The notes beneath the pieces are model-generated. The model did no database searches. It was not told the DNA's origin and was given only the letters and a program-made list of their open reading frames with translations. The position numbers and the translations under genes were made by a program. A DNA stretch of 64,000 bases, taken from assembly GCF_003337565.1 (NCBI RefSeq), contig NZ_QPJL01000003.1, positions 124,001 to 188,000 on the forward strand, in the 5' to 3' direction. The DNA is from Paracoccus lutimaris (GTDB taxonomy: Bacteria > Pseudomonadota > Alphaproteobacteria > Rhodobacterales > Rhodobacteraceae). Below are positions 9,698-18,507 of the stretch, piece after piece (position 1 is the first letter of the stretch; every line of letters begins with the position of its first letter).

Positions 9698-11063
9698 GCA
9701 TTTCGCCGCCATCTGCCCGCCCGATGCCATCGTCCGACCCAAGGCGCTGCACCGGCGCGATCCGGGCTATGCGGCGGCCAGCCGCAATGCCGGGCTGCTG
9801 TTGCGCCCGGACAGCACCGCGATGGTGGCCGCGATCTGCACGGCGGCCAGCGCGGCAGGCATCGGCATCGTGCCGCAGGGCGGGCTGACCGGGCTGGTCG
9901 ATGGCACCGCGGCGACACCCGACGAGATCGCGCTGTCGCTTGCGCGCATGACCCGTATCCTGCGCATCGATCCGGTTCAGGGCGTGGTCGTGGCCGAGGC
10001 CGGCGCCACCCTGCAGCAGGTGAACGAGGCGGCGGCCGAACATGGCATGATGACCGGCATCGACATTCCTTCGCGGGGCAGCTGTACCATCGGCGGCGTG
10101 ATCGCCACCAATGCCGGCGGCATCCGGGTGATCCGCTACGGCATGACCCGCGACAATGTGCTGGGGCTGACCGCCGTGCTTTCGGACGGCACGGTGCTTG
10201 AGGACATGAACACGCTGCTCAAGAACAATACCGGCTATGATCTCAAGCAGCTTTTCATCGGCAGCGAGGGGACGCTGGGCGTGGTGACCGCAGCCGTGCT
10301 GAAGCTGTTTCCGCGCCCGGCGGCGACCGCGGTCGCGCTGCTCGCCAGCCCCGACGTGGCGGCGGCGCAAGAGCTGCTCGAGCTGGCCCGGCTGCGTGCC
10401 GGCGGCGATCTGATGGCCTTCGAGGCGATGTGGCCGGACTATTACCGGCTGACCTCGTCGCATCTGTGCCCCGGGCGCGAGCCGCTGCCGCCCGATGAGG
10501 ACCTCAAGCTCATCATCGAGGCGGCCGGCCCCGACGGTGATGCCGCCGAAGCGGTCCTGCTGGATATTTTCGAAGAGGCGGCCGAGGCCGGGCTGGTCGG
10601 CGACGGCGTCATCGCCAAGTCGCAAAGCGAGCAGGCGGCAATGTGGTCCCTGCGCGAGGACAGCGATCTGGTCGCCCGGCCGCGCGGGGCGATCCTCTCA
10701 TATGATGTCAGCATCGAGGCCGGCGAGATCGCCGGATTCGTCGCGCGCTGGGACGCGGCGCGGGCTCGGGCCTGCCCGCAGGCCGGCTCTTATGTCTTTG
10801 GGCATCTGGGAGATTGCAACCTGCATGTCTGCCTGTCCGTCACCCCGGACGAGGCGCGCGACCACGCGGCGATCGACGAAGTCTTCTACGGGGTGGTGGC
10901 GGCCACCTCGGCGGCCTCGTTTTCGGCCGAGCACGGGATCGGGCTCAGCAAGCGGGCGCAGCTTGCGCAGCGAAAGCCGCCCGCGATGCTGGCCGCCATG
11001 CGCCGGGTCAAGACGGCGCTGGACCCCGCCGGAGTGATGAACCCCGGAAAGGTGCTGGCTTAG
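9690..11063 (+). CDS. FAD-linked oxidase/dehydrogenase (GlcD / D-2-hydroxyacid type)
   Basis: A 457-residue flavoprotein with an N-terminal FAD_binding_4 domain (about 35-175; PQGGLTGLVDGTAAT and GGVIATNAGGIRVIRYG) and a C-terminal FAD-oxidase domain holding HLGDCNLHVCL and EHGIGLSKR. Relatives oxidise D-lactate, D-2-hydroxyglutarate or glycolate to 2-oxo acids. ATG 9690 lies within the end of the upstream gene. The pairing with an OCD-family reductase suggests a hydroxyacid to oxoacid to amino acid route, which is inference. Confidence 0.88.
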   Translation: MHEHFAAICPPDAIVRPKALHRRDPGYAAASRNAGLLLRPDSTAMVAAICTAASAAGIGIVPQGGLTGLVDGTAATPDEIALSLARMTRILRIDPVQGVVVAEAGATLQQVNEAAAEHGMMTGIDIPSRGSCTIGGVIATNAGGIRVIRYGMTRDNVLGLTAVLSDGTVLEDMNTLLKNNTGYDLKQLFIGSEGTLGVVTAAVLKLFPRPAATAVALLASPDVAAAQELLELARLRAGGDLMAFEAMWPDYYRLTSSHLCPGREPLPPDEDLKLIIEAAGPDGDAAEAVLLDIFEEAAEAGLVGDGVIAKSQSEQAAMWSLREDSDLVARPRGAILSYDVSIEAGEIAGFVARWDAARARACPQAGSYVFGHLGDCNLHVCLSVTPDEARDHAAIDEVFYGVVAATSAASFSAEHGIGLSKRAQLAQRKPPAMLAAMRRVKTALDPAGVMNPGKVLA

Positions 11064-11091
11064 GCGCCATAGCCGCCAGGGGGTCCGATGC

Positions 11092-11880
11092 TCAGTCGAT
11101 GATGTGATAGCCGCCGTCGATGAACAGCGTGTCGCCGGTGATCAGCCGCGCCGCGTCAAGGGCCAGAAAGGCCGTGGCCATGCCGACATCCTCGATGGTG
11201 ACAAGGCTGCGGGCCGGGGCCTTTTCGCGCGCCTTGTCCAGCAGCGCGTCGAATTCCGGAATGCCCGAGGCGGCCCGCGTCGCCAGCGGCCCCGGCGAAA
11301 TCGCGTGGACGCGGATGCCCTTGGGGCCCAACTCCGCGGCGATATAGCGCACGGCGGCCTCAAGCGCGGCCTTGGCGACGCCCATGATGTTGTAATTCTC
11401 GACCACGGCCTGCGCGCCGTAATAGCTCATGGTGAAAAGCGTGCCGCCGTTCTTCATCAGTGGCTCGGCCAGATGCGCGGTGCGGATGAAGGACCAGCAG
11501 GACACATCCATCGTGGTCAGGAAACCGGGCTTGGCGACATCGACGACGCGGCCGCCCAGGGCCTCCCTGGGGGAAAAGGCGATGGAATGCAGCACGAAAT
11601 CCAGATGGCCCCAGGTTTCCGCGATGCGGTCGAACACCGCCTCGTTCTGGCCGTCCTGCAAGACGTCCAGCGGCAGGAACAGCGGCGCATCGATCTGGCG
11701 GGCCAGCGGCTCGACATGGGGTCTGGCCTTTTCGTTCAGATAGGTGACGGCCACCTCGGCGCCCAGGGCGTGAAAGGCCTTGGCGCAGCCCCAGGCGATG
11801 GACTGGTCATTGGCAATGCCGATGACAAGGCCCTTCTTGCCACGCAGAAGGTTCGCGACAAGCGGATCCGGTCGGGTCAT
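11092..11880 (-). CDS. fabI: Enoyl-ACP reductase (NADH), FabI
   Basis: It catalyses the last reduction of fatty-acid elongation. The 262-residue SDR-fold protein shows the FabI-specific nucleotide site GIANDQSIAWG and the catalytic Tyr-x6-Lys in YNIMGVAKAALE. The start at 11880 (MTRPDPLVANLL) has AAGGAG upstream; the frame is open much further but overlaps acetate kinase in a wrong frame. It is the last gene of the DUF3141-acyltransferase-kinase-fabI operon, 32 nt after ackA. Rhodobacterales usually carry another fabI, so this may be a paralogue with a special role. Confidence 0.93.
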   Translation of the reverse strand: MTRPDPLVANLLRGKKGLVIGIANDQSIAWGCAKAFHALGAEVAVTYLNEKARPHVEPLARQIDAPLFLPLDVLQDGQNEAVFDRIAETWGHLDFVLHSIAFSPREALGGRVVDVAKPGFLTTMDVSCWSFIRTAHLAEPLMKNGGTLFTMSYYGAQAVVENYNIMGVAKAALEAAVRYIAAELGPKGIRVHAISPGPLATRAASGIPEFDALLDKAREKAPARSLVTIEDVGMATAFLALDAARLITGDTLFIDGGYHIID

Positions 11881-11912
11881 GGCTTTGGCTCCTTGTTGCC
11901 GGATATGCGGTT

Positions 11913-13088
11913 TCAGGCGAGGGCGCCCTGGGTCAGCGCGATGGTCGATATGGCGATGTTCAGCTCTTCGTCCGTCGGGATGCGCAGGACGCGGATGCGC
12001 GAGCCGGGCGCCGAGATGTCGGTATCTCCGGCGGCGTTCTTGGCCGGGTCGATCATGGCCCCCAGCCAGCGGCAGCCGGCCACGACCTCGGTGCGGGTGG
12101 CGGCGTCGTTCTCGCCGATGCCGGCGGTGAAGACGATGCCGTCGATCCCGCCCATGACGGCGGCCAATGCGCCGATCTCGCGCAGGATACGGTGGATGAA
12201 CAGCCTGATGGCCTGCGCCGCTTCGGATGCGTCGGATGCCCGCAGCGCCCGCATGTCCGAGGATATGCCCGAGACGCCCAGCAGTCCGGATTTCTTGTAG
12301 ATCAGTTCTTCCAGTCCGCGCGCATCCAGCCCGTGCTGGTCCATCAGATAGATCAGCACGCCCGGGTCCAGCGCCCCGCTGCGCGTGCCCATCACCAGAC
12401 CGTCGACGGCGGTAAAGCCCATGGTGCTGGCGACGCTGCGGCCATTGTCGATGGCGCAAAGGCTGGCGCCATTGCCCAGATGCGCGACCACGACCTTGCC
12501 GCGCGCCAGATCGGGGGCGATCTCTTTCAGCCGCGAGGCGATGAAATCATAGGAAATGCCGTGAAAGCCATAGCGGCGGACGCCTTCATGCGTCAGCGCG
12601 CGGGGCAGGGCAAAGGCGCGCTCCTCCCATGCCTGATTGGCGTGGAAGGCGGTGTCGAAACAGGCGACCTGCGGCAGGCTGGGCTGCAAGGCGCGGATCG
12701 CCCGGATCGGGGCCAGATTATGGGGCTGGTGCAGGGGGGCCAGTGGCACCAGACGCTCAAGATCCTCAAGCAGGGCGTCGTCGATCAGCGCCGGCTGGGC
12801 GTGATTGGGGCCGCCATGCACGACCCGGTGCCCGACGGCGTCGAAACGGACATTGCCAAGCGCGCGCGTGGCCATCTGGATCAGGACCCGGGTGGCCTGC
12901 GCGTGATCGACCGATCCCGACAGCTCGTCGGCCAGAAGCGCGCCATCGGGGGAATAGACCAGCGCCCTTGGCGTGGCGCCGATCCCCTCAAAACGGCATT
13001 TGATCAGCAGTTCGGGCCGGCGCCCGCCGCCATAAGCGGCAAGCTTGATGCTGGACGAGCCAGCATTCAGGACGGCGATGCAGGACAT
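11913..13088 (-). CDS. ackA: Acetate kinase
   Basis: It interconverts acetyl phosphate plus ADP with acetate plus ATP. The 391-residue protein has the ASKHA phosphate motif VLNAGSSSIK at the start, HRVVHGG near residue 85, the catalytic aspartate in CFDTAFH, HLGNGASLCAI near 200 and GTRSGALDPG. The start is ATG 13088 (MSCIAVLNAG); codons further upstream are unlike the family. It lies 29 nt after the acyltransferase gene, so acyl-CoA, acyl phosphate and free acid can be interconverted by adjacent products. Propionate or butyrate as substrate is also possible. Confidence 0.94.
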   Translation of the reverse strand: MSCIAVLNAGSSSIKLAAYGGGRRPELLIKCRFEGIGATPRALVYSPDGALLADELSGSVDHAQATRVLIQMATRALGNVRFDAVGHRVVHGGPNHAQPALIDDALLEDLERLVPLAPLHQPHNLAPIRAIRALQPSLPQVACFDTAFHANQAWEERAFALPRALTHEGVRRYGFHGISYDFIASRLKEIAPDLARGKVVVAHLGNGASLCAIDNGRSVASTMGFTAVDGLVMGTRSGALDPGVLIYLMDQHGLDARGLEELIYKKSGLLGVSGISSDMRALRASDASEAAQAIRLFIHRILREIGALAAVMGGIDGIVFTAGIGENDAATRTEVVAGCRWLGAMIDPAKNAAGDTDISAPGSRIRVLRIPTDEELNIAISTIALTQGALA

Positions 13089-13117
13089 GATGAACCTCGT
13101 CTTTGCGTGCTTTGCGC

Positions 13118-14077
13118 CTAGGCTGCGGCTGCGGCGGCCGTCTTGGCGCGCCGGGCGGCGGCCATCAGCACCGCCACCGCGCATGAGGCGTGGCGCGTGA
13201 CCAGCGAGTCGGCCCGGCTGGTCAGGATGATCGGCACCCGCGCGCCCAGAACTACGCCGGCACAATCGGCCCCGGCCAGGAAAGACAGGCTTTTCGCCAG
13301 CATGTTCCCGGCCTCAAGATCGGGGACGACCAGTACATTCGCCCGCCCCGCGACCGGCGAGACGATCTGCTTGACGGCCGCCGCCTCGGGGCTGATCGCA
13401 TTGTCCAGCGCCAGGGGGCCGTCCAGCACGCCGCCGGTGATCTGGCCGCGATCCGCCATCTTGCACAGCGCCGCCGCCTCGACGGTCGAGGGCACCTTGG
13501 GGTTCACGGTCTCCATCGCCGACAGGATCGCGACCCGCGCCTGCGCCACGCCAAGCGCATGGGCAAGATCGATGGCGTTCTGGACGATATCGACCTTTTC
13601 CTCAAGCGTGGGGGCGATGTTGACGGCCGCGTCAGTGATGATCAACGCGCCCTCGTGCCCCGGCACATCCATGACGAAGCAATGGCTGATCCGCCGTTCG
13701 GTGCGGATGCCGGTGGCGTGCGAGACGACCGCACCCATCAACTCATCCGTGTGCAGACTGCCCTTCATCAGGGCCTCGGCCTCGCCCTTGCGGACCGCCT
13801 CGACGGCCTTGGCCGCCGCATCGTGGCTATGGGCCGCATCGATCAGCGGCAGGTCCGAGATGTCCAGCCCGTTCTGGGCCGCGACATCGCGGATGCGAGC
13901 CTGTGGGCCGACAAGGATGGGGCGGATCAGCCCCATCCGCGCCGCCTCGACCGCGCCCCGCAACGAAACGGCATCGCAGGGATGCGCGACCGCCACCCTG
14001 ACGCTGCCGGCCTGAACCGCGCGGTCGATCAGGGCCCGATATTTTTCCCGGTCGGAGGTTCTTTGCTGCGCTTCCAT
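13118..14077 (-). CDS. Phosphate acetyl/butyryltransferase
   Basis: A 319-residue PTA_PTB family enzyme exchanging CoA and phosphate on short acyl groups. Family segments include VAHPCDAVSLRGAVEAA near residue 30, MKGSLHTDELMGAV near 110, and the C-terminal VPDLEAGNMLAKSL and GADCAGVVLGARVPIILTSR. It resembles the PTA half of fused MaoC-PTA proteins and lacks the large N-terminal region of E. coli Pta. It is 3 nt after the DUF3141 gene. Acetyl and butyryl specificity cannot be separated by eye. Confidence 0.88.
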   Translation of the reverse strand: MEAQQRTSDREKYRALIDRAVQAGSVRVAVAHPCDAVSLRGAVEAARMGLIRPILVGPQARIRDVAAQNGLDISDLPLIDAAHSHDAAAKAVEAVRKGEAEALMKGSLHTDELMGAVVSHATGIRTERRISHCFVMDVPGHEGALIITDAAVNIAPTLEEKVDIVQNAIDLAHALGVAQARVAILSAMETVNPKVPSTVEAAALCKMADRGQITGGVLDGPLALDNAISPEAAAVKQIVSPVAGRANVLVVPDLEAGNMLAKSLSFLAGADCAGVVLGARVPIILTSRADSLVTRHASCAVAVLMAAARRAKTAAAAAA

Positions 14078-14080
14078 GGC

Positions 14081-16258
14081 TTATTTCCCAGAAATCTTGC
14101 GGATCGTGGCGGTTTTGCGGGTCGGCACCAGAAGGTTGCGGACCTCTCTCAGGCGCTTGGCCGTCTCGGGTTCCAGCTTGCCCTTGGCACCGACGATGGT
14201 CTCGATCGTCTCGACCACCCGTTCGCCCCGGTCCGAGTCCTTGGGCAGCATCGAGGGGATCGCGGCCATCGCGGCCTTGGGGTCGGCGCGCAGCAGCCTT
14301 GCCTGCTGGCGCAGGATCGCTTTCAGACCGGCCACCGGGATCGGCGCCTTGTCCGAGGCGGCGCGGTAGATCTGTTCCAGGGCGTTGAACTGACGCTCAT
14401 CGATGCCGCCGCCACGCATGACGTAAAGCAGCGCGCGCATCCCGGCCTCGGGCAACCCGCCCTGGCCCAGTTCCTCGTCCAGCTCGGCCGGGCTTGCGAT
14501 CTGGTGCAGCGCGCCCGAGGCCCGGTTGGCCTTTTGCGCCACGTCGGATTTCAGCCCGACCGCCGCCTGCAGGACCGGCGAGCCATAGACGCTATGAAAC
14601 AGCGTCTCGGCCCAGACCTCGCGCGCCTTGCCGACGACCTCAAGGCCGTTGATCACCCAGGACGAGACGAATTTTTCATATTGCAGGAAGGGGTTGTCCG
14701 GTGAGACCGGATGACGGTTTCCTTCGCTGCGGATCTCCTCGGCCATCTCGGCGATGGGGGTCATCACCGGGTTGCGGTCCGAGAATGCGCGGAAGGCGAC
14801 GCGGTTCGGATGCACCTCGCGCAGGATCTCGGCGCTGACGGGGGTGGTGGCGGCCTGCACGACCGGGCTGAGCAGGGCGCGGTAAAGGCCCTGATTGATC
14901 TCGGAGATGCGGGCGGCGGTGGCGAATTTGCGCTCGTCCTCGGGCGAGTTGTGGCCAAGGGCGCGGATATCGTCCAGCGTCCGGGGCGACAGTTTCGCGA
15001 CATGCTTGCCGCCGACCAGATCGGGATTCGCGGTCCCCGCGTCCAGATCGGTCAGCTCCAGCTCGTAAAGCCCGGGCAGCAGGGAATCGATCATCTCCAT
15101 GTTCATGGCGATCTCTTCATGCTCTTTGGTCGCGACCGAACCCGAGACGAAGATGCCCAGATGGCCGATGCTTTGATGGGTGCAATAGATGATCGTCTGG
15201 CCGTTCTGGATGATCTGGTCGACATCGTCGTAAAGGTCCAGCAGCCAGTCCAGCGCCTGTTGCGGAGGGGTGATATCGTCGCCCCAGGAACAGAAGACGA
15301 TGATCGGCGACTGGATCTTGCGCAGATCGACCCGTTCGCCATTGCTCATGATGGTCTCGCCGGCGGTCAGGCGGTTGCCGACGAACAGCTCATCGACGAT
15401 GAACTGCATTTCCTCGGCGTTCAGCTGAACGGGCGTGCCCCACCATTTTTCAAATTCCAGATAGCGCGGGCCTTCGGTATCGACCTTGGAATAGACGTTA
15501 TATTGTTTCTTCCACAGCGTATTGGCGAGGTTGTTCGATTCAAAGTTCGAGACCAGCCAGGCCCCGTCGAACTTGCCATCGCCCATATCGCCGGTCAGCG
15601 TCGTCATCCAGCTGCCGCCCAGATTGCCGCCCAGATAGCGCATCGGGTTCCGGCCGCGCACCCCCGCCCAATAGGACAGCGGCGCGCCGGCCAGCAGGAT
15701 CGGGCCGGCCAGGTCGGGGTTCAGCGCGGCGGTGATCATCACCTGCCAGCCGGCCTGGCAATTGCCGATCAGGGTCGGCTTGCCCTCGGCCTCGGGGTGC
15801 AGGTCGGTGACGGTGCGGATGAACTGCGCCTCGGCGCGGCAGACATCCTCGACGGTCTGGCCCGGCATCGGTTCGGGCAGGAAGCCGACGAAATAGCAGG
15901 GATGGCCGGCATTCATCGCCACGCCGATCTCGCTGTCATGCTTCATGCCGCCGATGCCCGGCCCGTGGCCCGCGCGCGGATCAAAGACGATGAAGGGGCG
16001 TTTTTTCGGGTCGATCACCACGCCCTCGGGCGGGGTGATCGCGACCAGCGCATAGTTCACCGGCCGCTCGAAAGTGCGCCCGTCGCTGATCAGCTCGGCG
16101 TCAAAGCTTAGGACATTGGGCGCGACGCGCTGGGTGCGTTCCTCGTAATTGTTGCCGCGCTGGCGCAGGATATCGAGAAACAGGACCGAACGCTCCATGG
16201 CGTCCTGCATATATTCGACCCAGGGGTTGACCGGGTTTGTCGAAGAATTCTTCTGCAT
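14081..16258 (-). CDS. DUF3141 protein, PHA-synthase-like alpha/beta hydrolase fold
   Basis: A protein of about 725 residues that I recognise as the DUF3141 family. The first 400 residues look like an alpha/beta hydrolase related to polyhydroxyalkanoate synthases: FDPRAGHGPGIGG, the nucleophile-elbow-like GNCQAGWQ (a cysteine in the place of serine, as in PHA synthases), and VFCSWGDDITPP. The C-terminal third is helical with unknown function. The start MQKNSSTNPVNPW at 16258 is preferred over an upstream in-frame ATG because PHA-synthase-like proteins start near such a segment. It leads the acyltransferase, acetate kinase and fabI genes. No catalytic activity is established to my knowledge. 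Confidence 0.8.
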   Translation of the reverse strand: MQKNSSTNPVNPWVEYMQDAMERSVLFLDILRQRGNNYEERTQRVAPNVLSFDAELISDGRTFERPVNYALVAITPPEGVVIDPKKRPFIVFDPRAGHGPGIGGMKHDSEIGVAMNAGHPCYFVGFLPEPMPGQTVEDVCRAEAQFIRTVTDLHPEAEGKPTLIGNCQAGWQVMITAALNPDLAGPILLAGAPLSYWAGVRGRNPMRYLGGNLGGSWMTTLTGDMGDGKFDGAWLVSNFESNNLANTLWKKQYNVYSKVDTEGPRYLEFEKWWGTPVQLNAEEMQFIVDELFVGNRLTAGETIMSNGERVDLRKIQSPIIVFCSWGDDITPPQQALDWLLDLYDDVDQIIQNGQTIIYCTHQSIGHLGIFVSGSVATKEHEEIAMNMEMIDSLLPGLYELELTDLDAGTANPDLVGGKHVAKLSPRTLDDIRALGHNSPEDERKFATAARISEINQGLYRALLSPVVQAATTPVSAEILREVHPNRVAFRAFSDRNPVMTPIAEMAEEIRSEGNRHPVSPDNPFLQYEKFVSSWVINGLEVVGKAREVWAETLFHSVYGSPVLQAAVGLKSDVAQKANRASGALHQIASPAELDEELGQGGLPEAGMRALLYVMRGGGIDERQFNALEQIYRAASDKAPIPVAGLKAILRQQARLLRADPKAAMAAIPSMLPKDSDRGERVVETIETIVGAKGKLEPETAKRLREVRNLLVPTRKTATIRKISGK

Positions 16259-16348
16259 TTGTTGAGTCCATCTGATTTGATATGCGGCAGATGGGTGCAA
16301 TACTGTTCACCAGCATGACGCCATATGCGCATTCGATGAATGGAAACT

Positions 16349-16372
16349 CGGTGAATTATTGGTAACTCACCG
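16349..16372 (-). promoter_or_regulatory. Stem-loop between the 157-residue gene and DUF3141
   Basis: Arms CGGTGAGTTA and TAATTCACCG (minus strand) pair over 10 bp with one G-T wobble around a CCAA tetraloop. No T-run follows. It sits 27 nt after the 157-residue gene and 90 nt before DUF3141, so it may be an attenuator, an mRNA processing site or an operator. Confidence 0.5.
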
Positions 16373-16398
16373 GATATACTAAGAATGAAACGCGGGAA

Positions 16399-16872
16399 TT
16401 ACGATTCCCAGGAAACGTAAAGACCGATATCCCCGGGAAGGCCGTGCGGCCAGTCCACGATCAGGGCTTTCATGTGATAGCCCAGCGGCTGAAGATGCTC
16501 TTTCCAGATCTCATAGGCCACGCGCGGCTGGCCGATCAGCGTCTCGGGCCAGCCCTCTTCGGCCTGGTTGATGGCACGACCGTGATCGGTGCAAAGCTCG
16601 TTCGGGAAGCGGGCGACCATGACCTCTTTTTCGCCTTTGGACGCAGCATCTTTAAGCCGGACGAGGAAGGCCTTGATCCGTTTCTCGTCGATCGGATCGG
16701 TCGATTTCAGCTGTTCGATCAGCTTCTGGCGCTGCTCTTCGGCCTTGCTCATGGCCAGGCTGGCGCTTTCAGATTTGGCACGCGCGGTGTCCTCGACCCA
16801 GGTCTTCAGCTCTTTGACCGACATGAGAAGATCGTGATCTTCGGCGGGGAAAGGGGTGTGAGTGCTGGTCAT
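16399..16872 (-). CDS. Hypothetical protein, 157 residues
   Basis: I do not recognise this family. The N-terminal half (about 15-80) is charged and helical, rich in Lys, Glu and Ala, and looks like a coiled coil. The C-terminal half holds aromatic blocks such as GWPETLIGQPRVAYEIWKEH and ends YVSWES. There is no signal peptide or membrane segment. It lies 140 nt upstream of DUF3141 on the same strand, so it probably opens that operon. Codon use matches its neighbours. Confidence 0.7.
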   Translation of the reverse strand: MTSTHTPFPAEDHDLLMSVKELKTWVEDTARAKSESASLAMSKAEEQRQKLIEQLKSTDPIDEKRIKAFLVRLKDAASKGEKEVMVARFPNELCTDHGRAINQAEEGWPETLIGQPRVAYEIWKEHLQPLGYHMKALIVDWPHGLPGDIGLYVSWES

Positions 16873-17093
16873 GCTAGTACCTTCTGAACAAGAAGTGGTC
16901 CGCGCTGGTGATATTTACCACATGGGAAGCTCCGGCGCCATTTCCAGAACGCAAAACAACCGACGCCGCGTCAAAATGTATCGGTGATTATGAAATCAGC
17001 AGCAGGGCAAATTTTCGCTTATGATGCAGAATGCTGCGCCAATTGCTTACGGCCGCAGAGCCAAATTCCTGCGGAAATTTTCACCATATCTTC

Positions 17094-17122
17094 GGGGCCG
17101 GGATTCATACCGGCCCGGCCCC
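17094..17122 (-). terminator. GC-rich stem-loop after the HDH-like gene
   Basis: GGGGCCGGG and CCCGGCCCC form a perfect 9-bp stem with an 11-nt loop, 32 nt downstream of the HDH-homologue stop. No T-run follows. It probably ends the SDR-ABC-HDH operon ahead of the promoter for the 157-residue/DUF3141 operon. Confidence 0.5.
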
Positions 17123-17154
17123 TGCGTCGTCTTGTCGCAGCCGTCACCGTCGCA

Positions 17155-18486
17155 TCAATGCTGGCCCTCAAGATAGGGGTCGCGCATCGGGCCGACGGCA
17201 TTCGCATGCGAGGAAAATCCCTCATACTCGGCCAGTGTCCGGGTGTGGGCGGCCAGTTGCGGATAGCCCTTGGCGGTCACATAGCCAACCGAGCTGCGGC
17301 GCATGAAATCGCTGACCGAAAGCGGGCCATGCGTATTGGCGCCCATCGAGGTCGGCAGCACCGCGTTCGGCCCCAGCACATAATTCGCAATGGCGTTGGG
17401 GGTGCGGGTGCCCAGCAGGATCTCGGCCGCCTCGGTGATCTCGCCCAGATAGTCAAAGGGATGGGTCGAAAGGATCTCGAGATGCTCGGGGGCGTATTCG
17501 TTCACGAAGGCGCAGGCATCCGCCATCGAGGCGGCCAGGATGATGCCGCCCGCGCGCCCCGTCAGCACCGCGCGCGAGAAGCCGGCGCGCTGCTCGGACA
17601 TCTGCGCCCAGTGGCGGGGCAGGGCGGCCAGCGCCTCGTCGACCACGCGGCGCGAGGGGGTGACCAGCCAGGCAGAACTGTCGGGACCGTGCTCGGCCTC
17701 GATCAGCAGATCCAGCGCCGCCAACCCGCCATGCACGGTCTCGTCGGCCAGGATGACCACCTCGGAGGGACCGGCAGGCAGGCCGGGATCGATCACGTCG
17801 GACAAGAGCCGCTTGGCCGCCACCACCCAGGGGCTGCCGGGGCCAAGGATCTTCTTGGCCTTGCGCACGGTCTCGGTGCCAAAGGCGGCGGCGGCGACCG
17901 CCTGTGCGCCGCCGCATTTATAGACCGTATCCACCCCGGCCAGACGGGCGGCGACCAGCGTGGCGGCATCGACGCCGCCATCGGGGCCGGGCGGTGTCAG
18001 GATCGCCAGATCCGGCACGCCCGCGACCACGCCGGGCACCGCCGTCATCATCGTCACCGACGGAAACGCCCCCTTGCCGCGCGGCACATATAGCGCGACC
18101 GAGGAAATCGGCGTGAAGCGGTCACCGGCAAAGGCGCCGGGGCGGACCTCTTTCAGCCACATCGGTTCGGGCAGCTGCTCGCGGTGAAAGCTGCGGATAT
18201 TCTCGATGCCATAGTCGATGGCCTCGATCACCGCTTGGTCGACAAGGTCAAAGGCGTGGGCGAACTCGGCCTCAGTGGCTTTCAGATTGTCGGGGGCCAG
18301 CCCCTTCGCCTTGTCCAGATCGCGGCCAAACCGGGCCAGCGCGGTGTCGCCATTGGCGCGGACCTCGGCGATGATCGGGGCGGCATGTTCCAGAAAATAG
18401 GACAGGTCGGTTTCCGAGCGCCGCACCAGCGCCGCGCGCTCGGCCGCGCTTAGCCGGGCCAGTTCCTTGAAGGTGACGTCGGTCAT
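17155..18486 (-). CDS. Histidinol-dehydrogenase homologue, candidate sulfopropanediol 3-dehydrogenase
   Basis: A 443-residue member of the histidinol dehydrogenase family, which performs two-step NAD-dependent oxidation of an alcohol to an acid. The catalytic Glu-His pair is kept (E334, H335 in NEYAPEHLEI), as are His266 and His427. By my alignment to E. coli HisD, zinc-ligand Gln259 is Glu263, zinc-ligand Asp360 is Asn368 and substrate-binding His367 is Ala375. With an SDR and a polyamine-type ABC transporter in the same operon and no his genes nearby, a non-histidine substrate is likely. HpsN (2,3-dihydroxypropane-1-sulfonate oxidation) is the best-known such homologue. AGGA lies 6 nt before the ATG. 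Confidence 0.75.
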   Translation of the reverse strand: MTDVTFKELARLSAAERAALVRRSETDLSYFLEHAAPIIAEVRANGDTALARFGRDLDKAKGLAPDNLKATEAEFAHAFDLVDQAVIEAIDYGIENIRSFHREQLPEPMWLKEVRPGAFAGDRFTPISSVALYVPRGKGAFPSVTMMTAVPGVVAGVPDLAILTPPGPDGGVDAATLVAARLAGVDTVYKCGGAQAVAAAAFGTETVRKAKKILGPGSPWVVAAKRLLSDVIDPGLPAGPSEVVILADETVHGGLAALDLLIEAEHGPDSSAWLVTPSRRVVDEALAALPRHWAQMSEQRAGFSRAVLTGRAGGIILAASMADACAFVNEYAPEHLEILSTHPFDYLGEITEAAEILLGTRTPNAIANYVLGPNAVLPTSMGANTHGPLSVSDFMRRSSVGYVTAKGYPQLAAHTRTLAEYEGFSSHANAVGPMRDPYLEGQH

Positions 18487-18507
18487 GACTTGTCCTTTCC
18501 GCCGCGC

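Noticed and set aside
12949..12974. GGAATA-N15-CGTGG on the plus strand inside acetate kinase
   Set aside because: The -10 part is wrong, it lies inside a gene on the other strand, and no start codon follows. It was not counted in the ECF regulon.
16980..17010. TGATT-TCAT-AATCA on the minus strand, FNR-like
   Set aside because: FNR sites are TTGAT-N4-ATCAA; here the half-site spacing is shifted by two bases, so anaerobic control is not supported.
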